Source of the DNA: DATEAV01 sp964575425 | Lineage (GTDB): Bacteria; Chloroflexota; Anaerolineae; Anaerolineales; E44-bin32 | NCBI GenBank assembly: GCA_964575425.1 | Contig: CAZNRD010000031.1 | Location: forward strand, 1-34,668 | DNA length: 34,668 bases | Direction of reading: 5' to 3' | Part shown: positions 7,969 to 14,855 of the stretch, piece by piece | How positions within the stretch are numbered: position 1 is the first letter of the stretch | Layout: each line of letters begins with the position of its first letter | The notes under the pieces: model-generated | What the model saw: only the letters and a program-made list of their open reading frames with translations | What the model was told of the DNA's origin: nothing | Database searches by the model: none | Translations under genes and position numbers: made by a program

Positions 7969-8748
7969 ATGACGCACATTCTGCTGACGAACGACGATGG
8001 CGTTCACGCGCCGGGGCTGCTGGCCCTGGCGCAGTCCCTGACCTCACTCAGTCGGGTGACCGTGCTGGCGCCGGAGAAGAACTGGTCGGCCTCGGGCCAT
8101 GTGAAAACCATGCACCGGCCGCTGCGGGTGCGGCCGACGGCATTGGCGGATGGCACGCCAGCGATGGTCACGGATGGAGCGCCATCGGACTGCGTGGCGT
8201 TGGCCTTATTGGGACTGGTGGAGGAGCCGATCGACCTCGTCGTGTCTGGCATCAACCCGAACGCCAACCTGGGGCACGATGTGACCTACAGCGGGACGGT
8301 GACGGCGGCGATGGAGGCCGCCATCGGTGGGGTGGCGGCCATGGCCGTGTCCCTGGATGCCCCCGAGTACCACAGCGGCCCGCTGGACTATGCGGCGGCA
8401 GCGCGCGTGACACGCATGCTAGCGAGGCAGGTCCTGGCCCGAGGGCTTGGTGCGGGACTCTGCCTGAACGTCAATGTGCCCTATCGACCCTTCAACGAAC
8501 TGTGCGGGGTGACCGTCACGCGGCAGGGGCTGCGTGTCTATCGGGACGCGCTGGTGCGGCGGGAAGACCCGAGGGGTCGCCCGTACTACTGGATCGGCGG
8601 CGAAGCGCCGACAGGCGTTGCGGAAGAGGGCACGGACTTCTGGGCTCTGCAGCAGGGCTTCGTGTCGGTGACGCCGCTCCAGCTCGACCTGACGGCGCAC
8701 GACCACCTCGCCGCGCTGGCGGGTTGGGAGTGGGGGCTGCAGGACTGA
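7969..8748 (+). CDS. surE: 5'/3'-nucleotidase SurE
   Basis: SurE is a divalent-metal-dependent nucleoside monophosphate phosphatase of the cytoplasm, linked in other bacteria to stationary-phase survival. The 259-residue product is the family's usual size. The metal site is present: N8-D9-D10-G in LLTNDDG near the N-terminus, the Ser of NWSASGH, and the Asn residues of SGINPNANLGHDVTYSGTV, the signature segment of the family. ATG at 7969 was chosen because family members begin immediately before the ILLTNDDG strand; the longer open frame adds no homologous sequence. The gene is convergent with the YchF-type gene, with only 14 bases between their stop codons. Confidence 0.95.
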   Translation: MTHILLTNDDGVHAPGLLALAQSLTSLSRVTVLAPEKNWSASGHVKTMHRPLRVRPTALADGTPAMVTDGAPSDCVALALLGLVEEPIDLVVSGINPNANLGHDVTYSGTVTAAMEAAIGGVAAMAVSLDAPEYHSGPLDYAAAARVTRMLARQVLARGLGAGLCLNVNVPYRPFNELCGVTVTRQGLRVYRDALVRREDPRGRPYYWIGGEAPTGVAEEGTDFWALQQGFVSVTPLQLDLTAHDHLAALAGWEWGLQD

Positions 8749-8762
8749 GCTGCCCGAAGTCC

Positions 8763-9836
8763 TCAGACGTTGAAGCGGATGTGAACGACCTCCCCTTCGG
8801 CCACGGGGTAATCCTTGCCTTCCACCCGCAGCCGCCCGCGGGCGCGGGCTTCCGCCAGCCCTCCAAGCTCGATCAGGGCGTCCCAGGCGATGACTTCGGC
8901 GCGGATGAATCCTCGCGCCAGGTCTGTGTGGACTGTGGCGGCGGCTTCGAGGGCCGTTCCGCCGCGCCGCAGCCGCCAGGCATGCGCTTCCTGTTCGTTG
9001 ATGGTAAAGAAGGTTTGGTAGCCCAGCAGGTCGTAGGCTGCCCGGATGGCTCGGCGGGAGGCGGGTTCGTCGAGGCCATACTCGGCAAGGAAGGCCGGGA
9101 TGTCCTCAGCAGGCAGCTGGGTGATTTCCGCTTCGAGCCGACCGTGCAAGGAGAGGACAGCTGCGCCCGGCGGTGTGGAACCCAGGTCGGTGGCAGACTG
9201 ACCCTCGGCCAGGTTGATGATGACAAGGATCGGCTTCAGCGTGAGGAGGCTGAACCCGGCGAGCAAACGCAGGTCCTCAGGAGACAGGTCGAGTGTGCGC
9301 AGCGGCTGCTCGGCTGAGAGGTGGTCCGACAGGCGGCGGAAGAGGAGCGTCTCGCGCTCGACCGCGGCGCGATCGCGCCCCCCTTTCTGCCGCTCCTCGG
9401 CGAGGCGCTTGAGGCGCTGTTCGACGACGAGCATGTCGTTGAGCAGGAGCTCGGCCTGGAGGGCTGCCATGTCGCGCTGGGGGTCGATGCTGCCGGCGGG
9501 GTGGGGCACGTTCGGGTCGTCGAAGGCGCGTACGACCTGGACGAAGCCGTCCGCCTGAGTCAGATGGCTGAGGAGCTGAGTGCTGATGCCTTCGCGCCCG
9601 GCCGCCAGCTTCAGGCCCGCGAAGTCGACGAAGGTGACCTTGGCATGGACGGTCTTGCGGGGGCGGAAGCGCGCGCCGAGAGCCTCAAGGCGAGGGTCGG
9701 GCACGTCGACGACCGCCGCACGCGCTTCGGCCCTGCCGCTGGCTGCGCTGGGTCCGGTGGGGAGACGGCTGCCGGTGAGAGCGTTGAAGACAGTCGTCTT
9801 GCCGGATTCGGGCAGACCGATCAAAGCTAGCTGCAT
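8763..9836 (-). CDS. ychF: YchF-family (Obg-like) P-loop NTPase
   Basis: This is a 357-residue translation-associated P-loop NTPase of the Obg/YchF family (OLA1 in eukaryotes). Bacterial YchF binds ribosomes and often prefers ATP. The N-terminal G domain has a Walker A reading GLPESGKTT, where the family usually has GLPNVGKST, then a G3-like FVDFAGLKLAAGREG and a coiled-coil insert. The C-terminal TGS/DUF933 part is strongly conserved: FFTINEQEAHAWR, AAATVHTDLARGFIRAEVI and the terminal VHIRFNV. ATG at 9836 puts the P-loop right at the N-terminus, as in the family; an upstream GTG in a GGAGG context at 9869 would add eleven residues and is the alternative. Confidence 0.9.
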   Translation of the reverse strand: MQLALIGLPESGKTTVFNALTGSRLPTGPSAASGRAEARAAVVDVPDPRLEALGARFRPRKTVHAKVTFVDFAGLKLAAGREGISTQLLSHLTQADGFVQVVRAFDDPNVPHPAGSIDPQRDMAALQAELLLNDMLVVEQRLKRLAEERQKGGRDRAAVERETLLFRRLSDHLSAEQPLRTLDLSPEDLRLLAGFSLLTLKPILVIINLAEGQSATDLGSTPPGAAVLSLHGRLEAEITQLPAEDIPAFLAEYGLDEPASRRAIRAAYDLLGYQTFFTINEQEAHAWRLRRGGTALEAAATVHTDLARGFIRAEVIAWDALIELGGLAEARARGRLRVEGKDYPVAEGEVVHIRFNV

Positions 9837-9919
9837 CGTCGGGTGCCTCGGGGAGTGACTCTCCTCCACGTTTGATCCTTCGCCGGGAGGTGTAGACGAG
9901 ACTGTTTGAGGACGAAGGA

Positions 9920-9948
9920 TTGACCGCCGCGGGACGATTGGCTATACT
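9920..9948 (+). promoter_or_regulatory. Sigma-70 promoter of tRNA-Leu
   Basis: TTGACC (9920-9925), a 17-base spacer and TATACT (9943-9948) make a near-consensus housekeeping promoter. Predicted transcription would begin at about 9955, three bases before the mature tRNA. This is the best -35/-10 pair I can see in the window. Confidence 0.85.
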
Positions 9949-9957
9949 CGTGCCAGA

Positions 9958-10042
9958 GCCGAAGTGGCGGAACAGGCAGACGCGCGCGACTCAAAATCGC
10001 GTTCCTTCGGGAGTGTGGGTTCGAGTCCCACCTTCGGCACCA
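9958..10042 (+). tRNA. tRNA-Leu (anticodon CAA), CCA encoded
   Basis: This is a class II tRNA with acceptor GCCGAAG (9958-9964) pairing with CTTCGGC (10032-10038), discriminator A and an encoded CCA (10040-10042). The anticodon stem CGCGA/TCGCG holds the loop CTCAAAA, giving anticodon CAA for UUG leucine codons. The variable arm TTCCTTCGGGAG and T-arm GTGGGTTCGAGTCCCAC are intact. Confidence 0.95.
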
Positions 10043-10060
10043 GGCGATTATAGCACGTGG

Positions 10061-10085
10061 GGCCCGGCGTCCGAGGCGCCGGGCC
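10061..10085 (+). terminator. Hairpin after tRNA-Leu
   Basis: GGCCCGGCG pairs with CGCCGGGCC around the 7-base loop TCCGAGG, 19 bases after the tRNA. There is no T-run, only GTTCGCTT. It probably ends or trims the tRNA transcript. Confidence 0.5.
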
Positions 10086-10091
10086 GTTCGC

Positions 10092-10120
10092 TTGTCGGTC
10101 GTTGCAGGCTGTGGCACAAT
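10092..10120 (+). promoter_or_regulatory. Candidate promoter of the paralogous membrane-protein pair
   Basis: TTGTCG (10092-10097), a 17-base spacer and CACAAT (10115-10120) resemble a housekeeping promoter, with the predicted start about 9 bases before the ATG at 10136. The position just after the tRNA terminator hairpin fits an independent transcription unit. Confidence 0.45.
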
Positions 10121-10135
10121 GCGTCCAGGCGGAAG

Positions 10136-10495
10136 ATGAGATCACTGCTGCCGCGCTTTGTCGTGGGTCTGGCGATCGGCGTTGCCATGGGACTGCTCTA
10201 CGGCTGGGTGATCCGGCCGGTGGAGTACGTCGACACGACGCCCGACTCGCTACGCGTCGACTACCGGGCGGACTACGTGCTGATGGTGGCTGAGGCCTAC
10301 CTGGGCGACCGCGATGTGGCGCTGGCCCAGATGCGGCTGGCGGCGCTGGGGCCGCACGCGCCGGCCGAACACGTGGTGGAGGCCATCCAGTACGGCATCG
10401 ATCACAACTTCAGTCGGCGCGACCTGGAGACGCTTAACCGCCTGGCGGTGGTGCTGCGGGCCCTGGCCCCAACGGCGGAGATTAGCAGCCCATGA
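10136..10495 (+). CDS. Small membrane-anchored protein of unknown function (paralogue 1)
   Basis: This 119-residue protein has one N-terminal membrane segment (about 7-24) followed by a soluble helical part. Its hallmark is the segment EYVDTTPDSLRVDYRADY (30-47) followed by VLMVAEAYLGD. The next gene begins with a clearly related segment, so the two arose by tandem duplication. The C-terminal half (ALAQMRLAALG...) looks like short helical repeats. I do not recognise a function; my memory is that similar 'YVDTTP' proteins occur in Anaerolineae, but that is unverified. Its stop overlaps the next start by 4 bases (ATGA), so the pair is probably translationally coupled. Confidence 0.75.
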   Translation: MRSLLPRFVVGLAIGVAMGLLYGWVIRPVEYVDTTPDSLRVDYRADYVLMVAEAYLGDRDVALAQMRLAALGPHAPAEHVVEAIQYGIDHNFSRRDLETLNRLAVVLRALAPTAEISSP

Positions 10496-11274
10496 AGGCG
10501 GCCGGCTGGGTCGCAGTGACCATCGGGTTGGTTTTGGGCGCGGCCGCGGGGACGACCTACGCCTGGGAGATCGACCCGGTGGCCTACGTCGACACAGCGC
10601 CCGGCTCCCTGCGGGCCGACTTCCGCGCCGTGTACCTTTCCCTGATCGCCTCGGCCTACGCTGGAAACCCGGACCTCGACCGGGCGCGCGCCCGCCTGGC
10701 TCTGCTCCCCGACCCGAACCCGGCCGATACCTTAGCTGCCCTGGCCCAGCAGCTGCTGGCCGCCGGACGGCCGGCTTCGGAGGCGCGCGCCATGGCGCAG
10801 CTCGCTCAGGACCTTCAAGGGCGCCCGACGGCGGCCCAGGTGAGCAGGCCGCCGACCCCGGTGGGGACTGCTCCTGCAGGGCCCTCCCCCACCCGCGCCG
10901 CTGCACCTACGATTACGCGCGCGCCGACCGCCACGGCCGGCGCGCCCTTCGTGCTGGCCTCGCAGGAGCAGGTGTGCGATCGAGATCTTCGAGGGCCGCT
11001 GCTGCAAGTGCGCGTCTTCGATGCCAGCGGGCGCCCAGTGCCCGGTGTGGAAGTGCTGGTTGTCTGGGACCAGGGGCAAGGGCACTTCTTTACCGGCCTG
11101 AAGCCAGAGCTGGGGCTGGGGTACGGCGACTTTGCCATGGAGCCGGGGACGATCTACACGCTCCAGCTTGTCTCGTCGGCGGAAGTGGTGACCGGGCTGC
11201 GGGCGGAGGAGTGCCAGTCTCCTGAGGGCGAGAGTTTTCCTGGGTCGTGGTCCCTGACGTTTGTCCAACCCTGA
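10492..11274 (+). CDS. Membrane-anchored protein with C-terminal beta-sandwich domain (paralogue 2)
   Basis: This 260-residue protein has an N-terminal membrane segment (about 5-24), then AYVDTAPGSLRADFRAVY (31-48), which parallels the upstream paralogue. A helical stretch (60-110) and a long Pro/Thr/Ala linker (about 112-146) follow. The C-terminal ~100 residues (LLQVRVFDASGRPVPGVEV...) look like a carboxypeptidase-regulatory/transthyretin-like beta sandwich, probably outside the membrane. Two cysteines, in VCDRD and EECQSP, may form a disulfide. The function is unknown. It starts inside the stop codon of the previous gene. Confidence 0.75.
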   Translation: MKAAGWVAVTIGLVLGAAAGTTYAWEIDPVAYVDTAPGSLRADFRAVYLSLIASAYAGNPDLDRARARLALLPDPNPADTLAALAQQLLAAGRPASEARAMAQLAQDLQGRPTAAQVSRPPTPVGTAPAGPSPTRAAAPTITRAPTATAGAPFVLASQEQVCDRDLRGPLLQVRVFDASGRPVPGVEVLVVWDQGQGHFFTGLKPELGLGYGDFAMEPGTIYTLQLVSSAEVVTGLRAEECQSPEGESFPGSWSLTFVQP

Positions 11275-11350
11275 GCGGTAAGGGGCTGGCGCGCCGAAGA
11301 TGCCCGCGGCTTGGGCCTTCTCCCACGCTTTGCTGTCCTGTCAGAGGGAG

Positions 11351-11438
11351 CGGAGAGGGTGGGATTCGAACCCACGGTGGCCACGAAGGCCACAACGGTT
11401 TTCGAGACCGTCCCGTTCAACCACTCCGGCACCTCTCC
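11351..11438 (-). tRNA. tRNA-Ser (anticodon CGA), no encoded CCA
   Basis: This class II tRNA is read on the minus strand. Acceptor GGAGAGG begins at 11438, and the anticodon stem ACGGT/ACCGT carries the loop CTCGAAA, giving anticodon CGA for UCG serine codons. A long variable arm (GTGGCC/GGCCAC) and T-loop GGGTTCGAATCCC are present. The discriminator is G, normal for serine. The following bases are CTC rather than CCA, so the tail must be added by CCA-adding enzyme, unlike the nearby tRNA-Leu. Confidence 0.95.
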
Positions 11439-11445
11439 GCTGCGG

Positions 11446-11451
11446 ATTATA
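11446..11451 (-). promoter_or_regulatory. -10 box TATAAT of tRNA-Ser
   Basis: A perfect TATAAT on the minus strand lies 7 bases before the tRNA 5' end. No good -35 hexamer is seen at the expected distance. Confidence 0.6.
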
Positions 11452-11467
11452 TCGCATCTGCCCGCGG

Positions 11468-12862
11468 CTAGAGTTCGTCGCTGTCACCGAGGCGCGGATA
11501 GGAGACGCGCGTGATGCCGGCCTCGGCCAGGCGGGCGATAAAGGCCTGAGCAGGCGCCGGCTCGCCGTGCACGAGGAACAACTGTCGGAGTTTGCCCTGG
11601 GCGGCTTGGGCGTAGGCCAGCAGGAAATCCTGGCCGGCGTGGGCCGAGAAGCCTTCGATCGAGACGACCTCGGTGCGCACGGCGAATTCCTCCCCGAAGA
11701 CGCGCACCACGGGCTCTCCCTCGGATAGGCGCCTGCCCAGAGTGTGGGGAGACATCCAGGAGGTGAGCAGGATGGTGTTGCGAGGGTCGCCCAGGTTGTG
11801 GCGCAGGTGGTGGAGGATGCGTCCGTTCTCTGCCATGCCGGAGGCAGCGAGGAGGATCATGGGGCCGCGGCGGTCGTTGAGCGCCTTGCTCTCTTCGACG
11901 GTGCGAGTGAAGGTCACAAGGTCGAGGCCCAGGCCCTGGCCGCGCGGATCGCGGCGCAGGAACTCGAGGGTTTCCTCATCGAAGACTTCGGGATGACGTC
12001 GGAAGATTTCCGTGGCATTGAAGGCGAGGGGGCTGTCGACGTAGATCGGGACGTGGGGGATCAGGCCGTCGTCGATGAGCTGGTGGATGTTGTACAGCAG
12101 GGTCTGCGTGCGTCCGACGGCGAAGGCGGGGATGATCACCTTGCCGCCGCGATCAAAGGTGCGTCGCAGTACCTCGCCGAGTTTGTGACAGGCCTCTTCC
12201 GGCGCGGGGTGGATGGTATCGCCGTAGGTGCACTCCATCACCAGGTAATCGACTGGGCCCGGGAACACCGGGTCGCGCAGGATGGGCAGGTCGCGGCGGC
12301 CGATGTCGCCGGAAAAGAGCAGCGAAAGCGAGCGCCCCTTCTCCTCAAGGTTGAGCAGAATGGAGGCAGAACCAAGGATGTGGCCGGCGTCGATCAATGT
12401 GGCGCGGACTCCGGGGTTGGGCTCGAAGGGCTGGTTGTAGGGCCGGGGGGTGAGGTGCTGACTGGCGGCGGCGGCCTGCTCCACTGTATACAGCGGTCGA
12501 ACCGGCTCCTGCCCGCCGATGCGCTTCTTGTTGAGGAAGGCGGCGTCCGATTCCTGGATGTGGGCCGAATCCTGGTTGAGGAGATCGGTCAGATGGCAGG
12601 TGGCGGGGGTGGCGTAGATGGGCCCGTCGAAACCCTGATGGACCAGGTTGGGCAGGTTGCCGCAGTGATCGATGTGTGCATGCGAGAGGATGACGGCGTG
12701 GATGTCGCGCGGCGCGAAGGGGAACTCGAGGTTGCGGCTGTAGGTGTCCTTGCGGCGGCCCTGGTACAGGCCGCAGTCGAGCAGCAGGCGGGTCCCGTTG
12801 AGGGTGAGCAGGTGACGAGAGCCGGTGACCGTTTGGGCCGCGCCGCAGAACGTGATGCGCAT
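11468..12862 (-). CDS. Beta-CASP metallo-beta-lactamase ribonuclease
   Basis: This 464-residue protein is of the metallo-beta-lactamase/beta-CASP/RMMBL type (YsgA/CPSF73-like), zinc-dependent nucleases acting on RNA in the cytoplasm. The N-terminal MBL motifs are TVTGSRHLL, LLDCGLYQG and the zinc-binding HAHIDHCGNLP. The beta-CASP insert has ECTYGD, GKVIIPAFAVGRTQTLL and VDSPLA. The C-terminus carries ILLAASGMAENGRILHHL and EGFSAHAGQ, the final histidine motif of the family. It lies 16 bases downstream of rnd on the same strand, so the two exonuclease-type genes probably form one RNA-processing operon. The exact RNA substrate and endo- or exonuclease activity cannot be read from sequence. Confidence 0.9.
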   Translation of the reverse strand: MRITFCGAAQTVTGSRHLLTLNGTRLLLDCGLYQGRRKDTYSRNLEFPFAPRDIHAVILSHAHIDHCGNLPNLVHQGFDGPIYATPATCHLTDLLNQDSAHIQESDAAFLNKKRIGGQEPVRPLYTVEQAAAASQHLTPRPYNQPFEPNPGVRATLIDAGHILGSASILLNLEEKGRSLSLLFSGDIGRRDLPILRDPVFPGPVDYLVMECTYGDTIHPAPEEACHKLGEVLRRTFDRGGKVIIPAFAVGRTQTLLYNIHQLIDDGLIPHVPIYVDSPLAFNATEIFRRHPEVFDEETLEFLRRDPRGQGLGLDLVTFTRTVEESKALNDRRGPMILLAASGMAENGRILHHLRHNLGDPRNTILLTSWMSPHTLGRRLSEGEPVVRVFGEEFAVRTEVVSIEGFSAHAGQDFLLAYAQAAQGKLRQLFLVHGEPAPAQAFIARLAEAGITRVSYPRLGDSDEL

Positions 12863-12878
12863 CAGGATCCGGCCCGCC

Positions 12879-14009
12879 TCAGCCCCACAGCAGCCGCAGG
12901 ATTTCGGGGGCGTAGTTCTGTGCGCGCCAGCGCAGAGGCTGCATCACGGCTTCGAGCTGCTGCTGCGTCTGCGGTGGGGAGGCGGCGATCTCCCAGAGCA
13001 GGTCGCGCGGCACGATGACATCCGATTCGACCTCCCGGGCATCGGCCTTACGCTTGCGCCAGGCGCGCAGGGCCTCGTAGCGCGCCAGGGTGGCGTCGTC
13101 AGCAGGGGCGAGGCGAGGCGGTCGAGGGGGCTCTGAGTGCAGGCCGCGCGCAACGGCTGCCAGGATGTCGCTGGCGTAGCGCCGCAGCTGTCCCGCGCTC
13201 ATGCCGGGAATCCGCTGCAGCTCTTCTGGAGTCCGGGGCTGGGCCTGGGCGATGGCGAGCAGCGCGTGATCGCCTAGCACCTTGAACGGAGGACGGTCGG
13301 AGCGACGCGCGTGATCCTCTCGCAGTAGGTAGAGCTGCTGCAGCACGGCGGCCTGCTGCGGAGGCAGGTGGCGGGCGCTTGCGATCCTCCAGAAGCCCTG
13401 AGGGTCGAATCCGTCCAGACGGGGCTGGATGCGGGTGAGTCGCTCGAACTCTTCGGCGGCCTCCTCCCAGCGGCCCAGGCGGCGGAGCTCTGCCGTCAAT
13501 CGGTCACGCAGGGGCAGCAGGAAGTGCGTGTCAAGGCTGGCGTACTGGAGCAGGGCCGTCGGCAAGGGGCGCTGGCCCCAGTTGGCCCGCTGGAGGCGCT
13601 TGTCGAGGTGCACGCCGAACTCTTCGGCCAGCAGTTCACCCAGGCCGGCTTGGCGGCGGCCAAGGGTCCGGCTGGCGACACGGGTGTCGAAGAGGTTGGC
13701 GAGGCGCACGCCAAAATCCCGCTGCAGGCACAGCAAGTCGTATTCGGCGGCGTGGAAAACCTTCTCAATCGACGGATCCTCGAAGAGCTGCCACAGTGGG
13801 GCGAGGTCGTCGAGGGCAAGGGGGTCGATCAGGAAGTCGTGGCGGGGGATGGAGACCTGGATCAGGCAGACACGCTCGCGGTAGGCGTACAGGCTGTTGG
13901 ATTCGGTGTCGACGGCCAGGCGAGGTTCGCGCGCCAGGGCGGAGGTGGCTGCGGCGAGCTGGTGGTCGCTGTCCACCAGGATGGGCGAGTTGTTGGGGTG
14001 GGGAAGCAC
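12879..14009 (-). CDS. rnd: Ribonuclease D-like 3'-5' exonuclease with HRDC domain
   Basis: This 376-residue protein is a DEDD-family 3'-5' exoribonuclease involved in tRNA and other RNA 3'-end maturation. The catalytic acidic residues are visible: D and E in LAVDTESNSLYAY, D in VFHAAEYDLLCLQRDFG, and Y and D in LQYASLDTHFLLPL. A central HRDC-type helical domain (about 210-290: PPFKVLGDHALLAIAQAQP...) and a further C-terminal helical domain follow, as in RNase D. I chose the GTG start at 14009, because TATAAT lies 6 bases upstream and the family's N-terminus begins there; an upstream extension has no domain. It is followed by the beta-CASP nuclease gene. Confidence 0.9.
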   Translation of the reverse strand: MLPHPNNSPILVDSDHQLAAATSALAREPRLAVDTESNSLYAYRERVCLIQVSIPRHDFLIDPLALDDLAPLWQLFEDPSIEKVFHAAEYDLLCLQRDFGVRLANLFDTRVASRTLGRRQAGLGELLAEEFGVHLDKRLQRANWGQRPLPTALLQYASLDTHFLLPLRDRLTAELRRLGRWEEAAEEFERLTRIQPRLDGFDPQGFWRIASARHLPPQQAAVLQQLYLLREDHARRSDRPPFKVLGDHALLAIAQAQPRTPEELQRIPGMSAGQLRRYASDILAAVARGLHSEPPRPPRLAPADDATLARYEALRAWRKRKADAREVESDVIVPRDLLWEIAASPPQTQQQLEAVMQPLRWRAQNYAPEILRLLWG

Positions 14010-14015
14010 GGCGCA

Positions 14016-14021
14016 ATTATA
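14016..14021 (-). promoter_or_regulatory. -10 box TATAAT, 6 bases before the rnd start codon
   Basis: A consensus TATAAT on the minus strand is followed by TGCGCC and the GTG start of rnd at 14009. Transcription would then begin at or beside the start codon, which suggests a leaderless mRNA. The spacing is identical to that upstream of the PBP-like gene. Confidence 0.6.
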
Positions 14022-14201
14022 CCCGTGCTGGAGGTGGAGGCTTCGAGCAAGACGGGGGGCCGCCTGCTCTGCTCTCAAGACAGGCTGCGAAGCGCACCCT
14101 GAAGCCTGCGCCACAGGGGCCCGAGCAAGCCTTATGCTGATTGTGAGCGGCAGGCACACCGCCGACGCGTGGCTCTCGGCGCGGAATCCAGAGTGGCCTG
14201 A

Positions 14202-14210
14202 TGGTAGAAT
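14202..14210 (+). promoter_or_regulatory. Extended -10 promoter of the ccm cluster
   Basis: TGG-TAGAAT (14202-14210) has the TGn extension that can replace a -35 element. It lies 35 bases before the GTG start of ccmE, leaving room for the GAGGGAG ribosome site, so unlike rnd this would be a leadered transcript. It is the only promoter-like site seen at the head of the ccm cluster. Confidence 0.5.
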
Positions 14211-14245
14211 TCCGTTCTTGAGGCCAACGAGGGTTCGAGGGAGAC

Positions 14246-14767
14246 GTGCAAGTGGGCAGCGAGGGCCGATGGGGGGATGTGCTGAAAGGAAGGGGCAAGT
14301 TCCTGGCGGGCGGCCTGTTGATCACATCTGCCGTCATCTACCTGATCGCCACCTCGACGCACGCGGCGGCGCAGTACTACCTGACCATTGGCGAGATGCT
14401 GGCGCAGAAAGAGACGCTGCAAGGGCGGGCGCTGAGGATCTCGGGGGCCGTAGACGGGGCCACAATCGTTTACGACGCTCCGTCGCTGACACTGCGCTTC
14501 GTCCTGGCGGATGTCCCCACCGACATGGAGGCCATCGAGCAAGCGGGGGGTCTGGCGGCAGCGCTGCATCGGGCAGTGAACGATCTCGGTGCAGCCAGGG
14601 TGGAGGTGGTCTACGTCGGGCCGCGCCCTGATCTGCTGCGGCACGAGGCCCAGGCGATCGTCACGGGGCATCTGGGCGGAGATGGCGTATTCTATGCCGA
14701 CGAACTGCTGCTGAAGTGCCCGGCGCGCTACGAGGAGGAAGTGCCGGCGCAGGCGGGCGGCGGCTAA
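14246..14767 (+). CDS. ccmE: Cytochrome c maturation haem chaperone CcmE, CxxxY type
   Basis: CcmE is a membrane-anchored periplasmic/extracellular haem chaperone that binds haem covalently and passes it to CcmF. The 173-residue product has one N-terminal membrane segment (about 18-38) and then an OB-fold domain (LQGRALRISGAVDGATIVY, LRFVLADVP, VEVVYVGPRPDL). The usual haem-binding histidine motif (KHDENY in E. coli) is replaced by K157-C158-P-A-R-Y162, the CxxxY variant known from Desulfovibrio and archaea. The GTG start at 14246 has a good GAGGGAG site 4-10 bases upstream. It opens the ccm cluster. Confidence 0.9.
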   Translation: MQVGSEGRWGDVLKGRGKFLAGGLLITSAVIYLIATSTHAAAQYYLTIGEMLAQKETLQGRALRISGAVDGATIVYDAPSLTLRFVLADVPTDMEAIEQAGGLAAALHRAVNDLGAARVEVVYVGPRPDLLRHEAQAIVTGHLGGDGVFYADELLLKCPARYEEEVPAQAGGG

Positions 14768-14795
14768 GAGGGCAATCCCGCCAGCGGATGTCGTG

Positions 14796-14821
14796 GCGAC
14801 GGACGCGGCGTTGTCCGTCGC
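14796..14821 (+). terminator. Hairpin between ccmE and ccmF
   Basis: GCGACGGAC pairs with GTCCGTCGC around an 8-base loop, followed by GTTCTTGTCTG. It could attenuate transcription or change the ratio of ccmE to the downstream genes. The T-run is imperfect, so strong termination is unlikely. Confidence 0.4.
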
Positions 14822-14855
14822 GTTCTTGTCTGACGTGCCCCGCAGAGAGTGAGGG

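Noticed and set aside
11744..13018. Plus-strand open frame opposite the beta-CASP nuclease
   Set aside because: It is Gly/Val/Asp/Glu-rich with no domain, and spans the junction of two real minus-strand genes.
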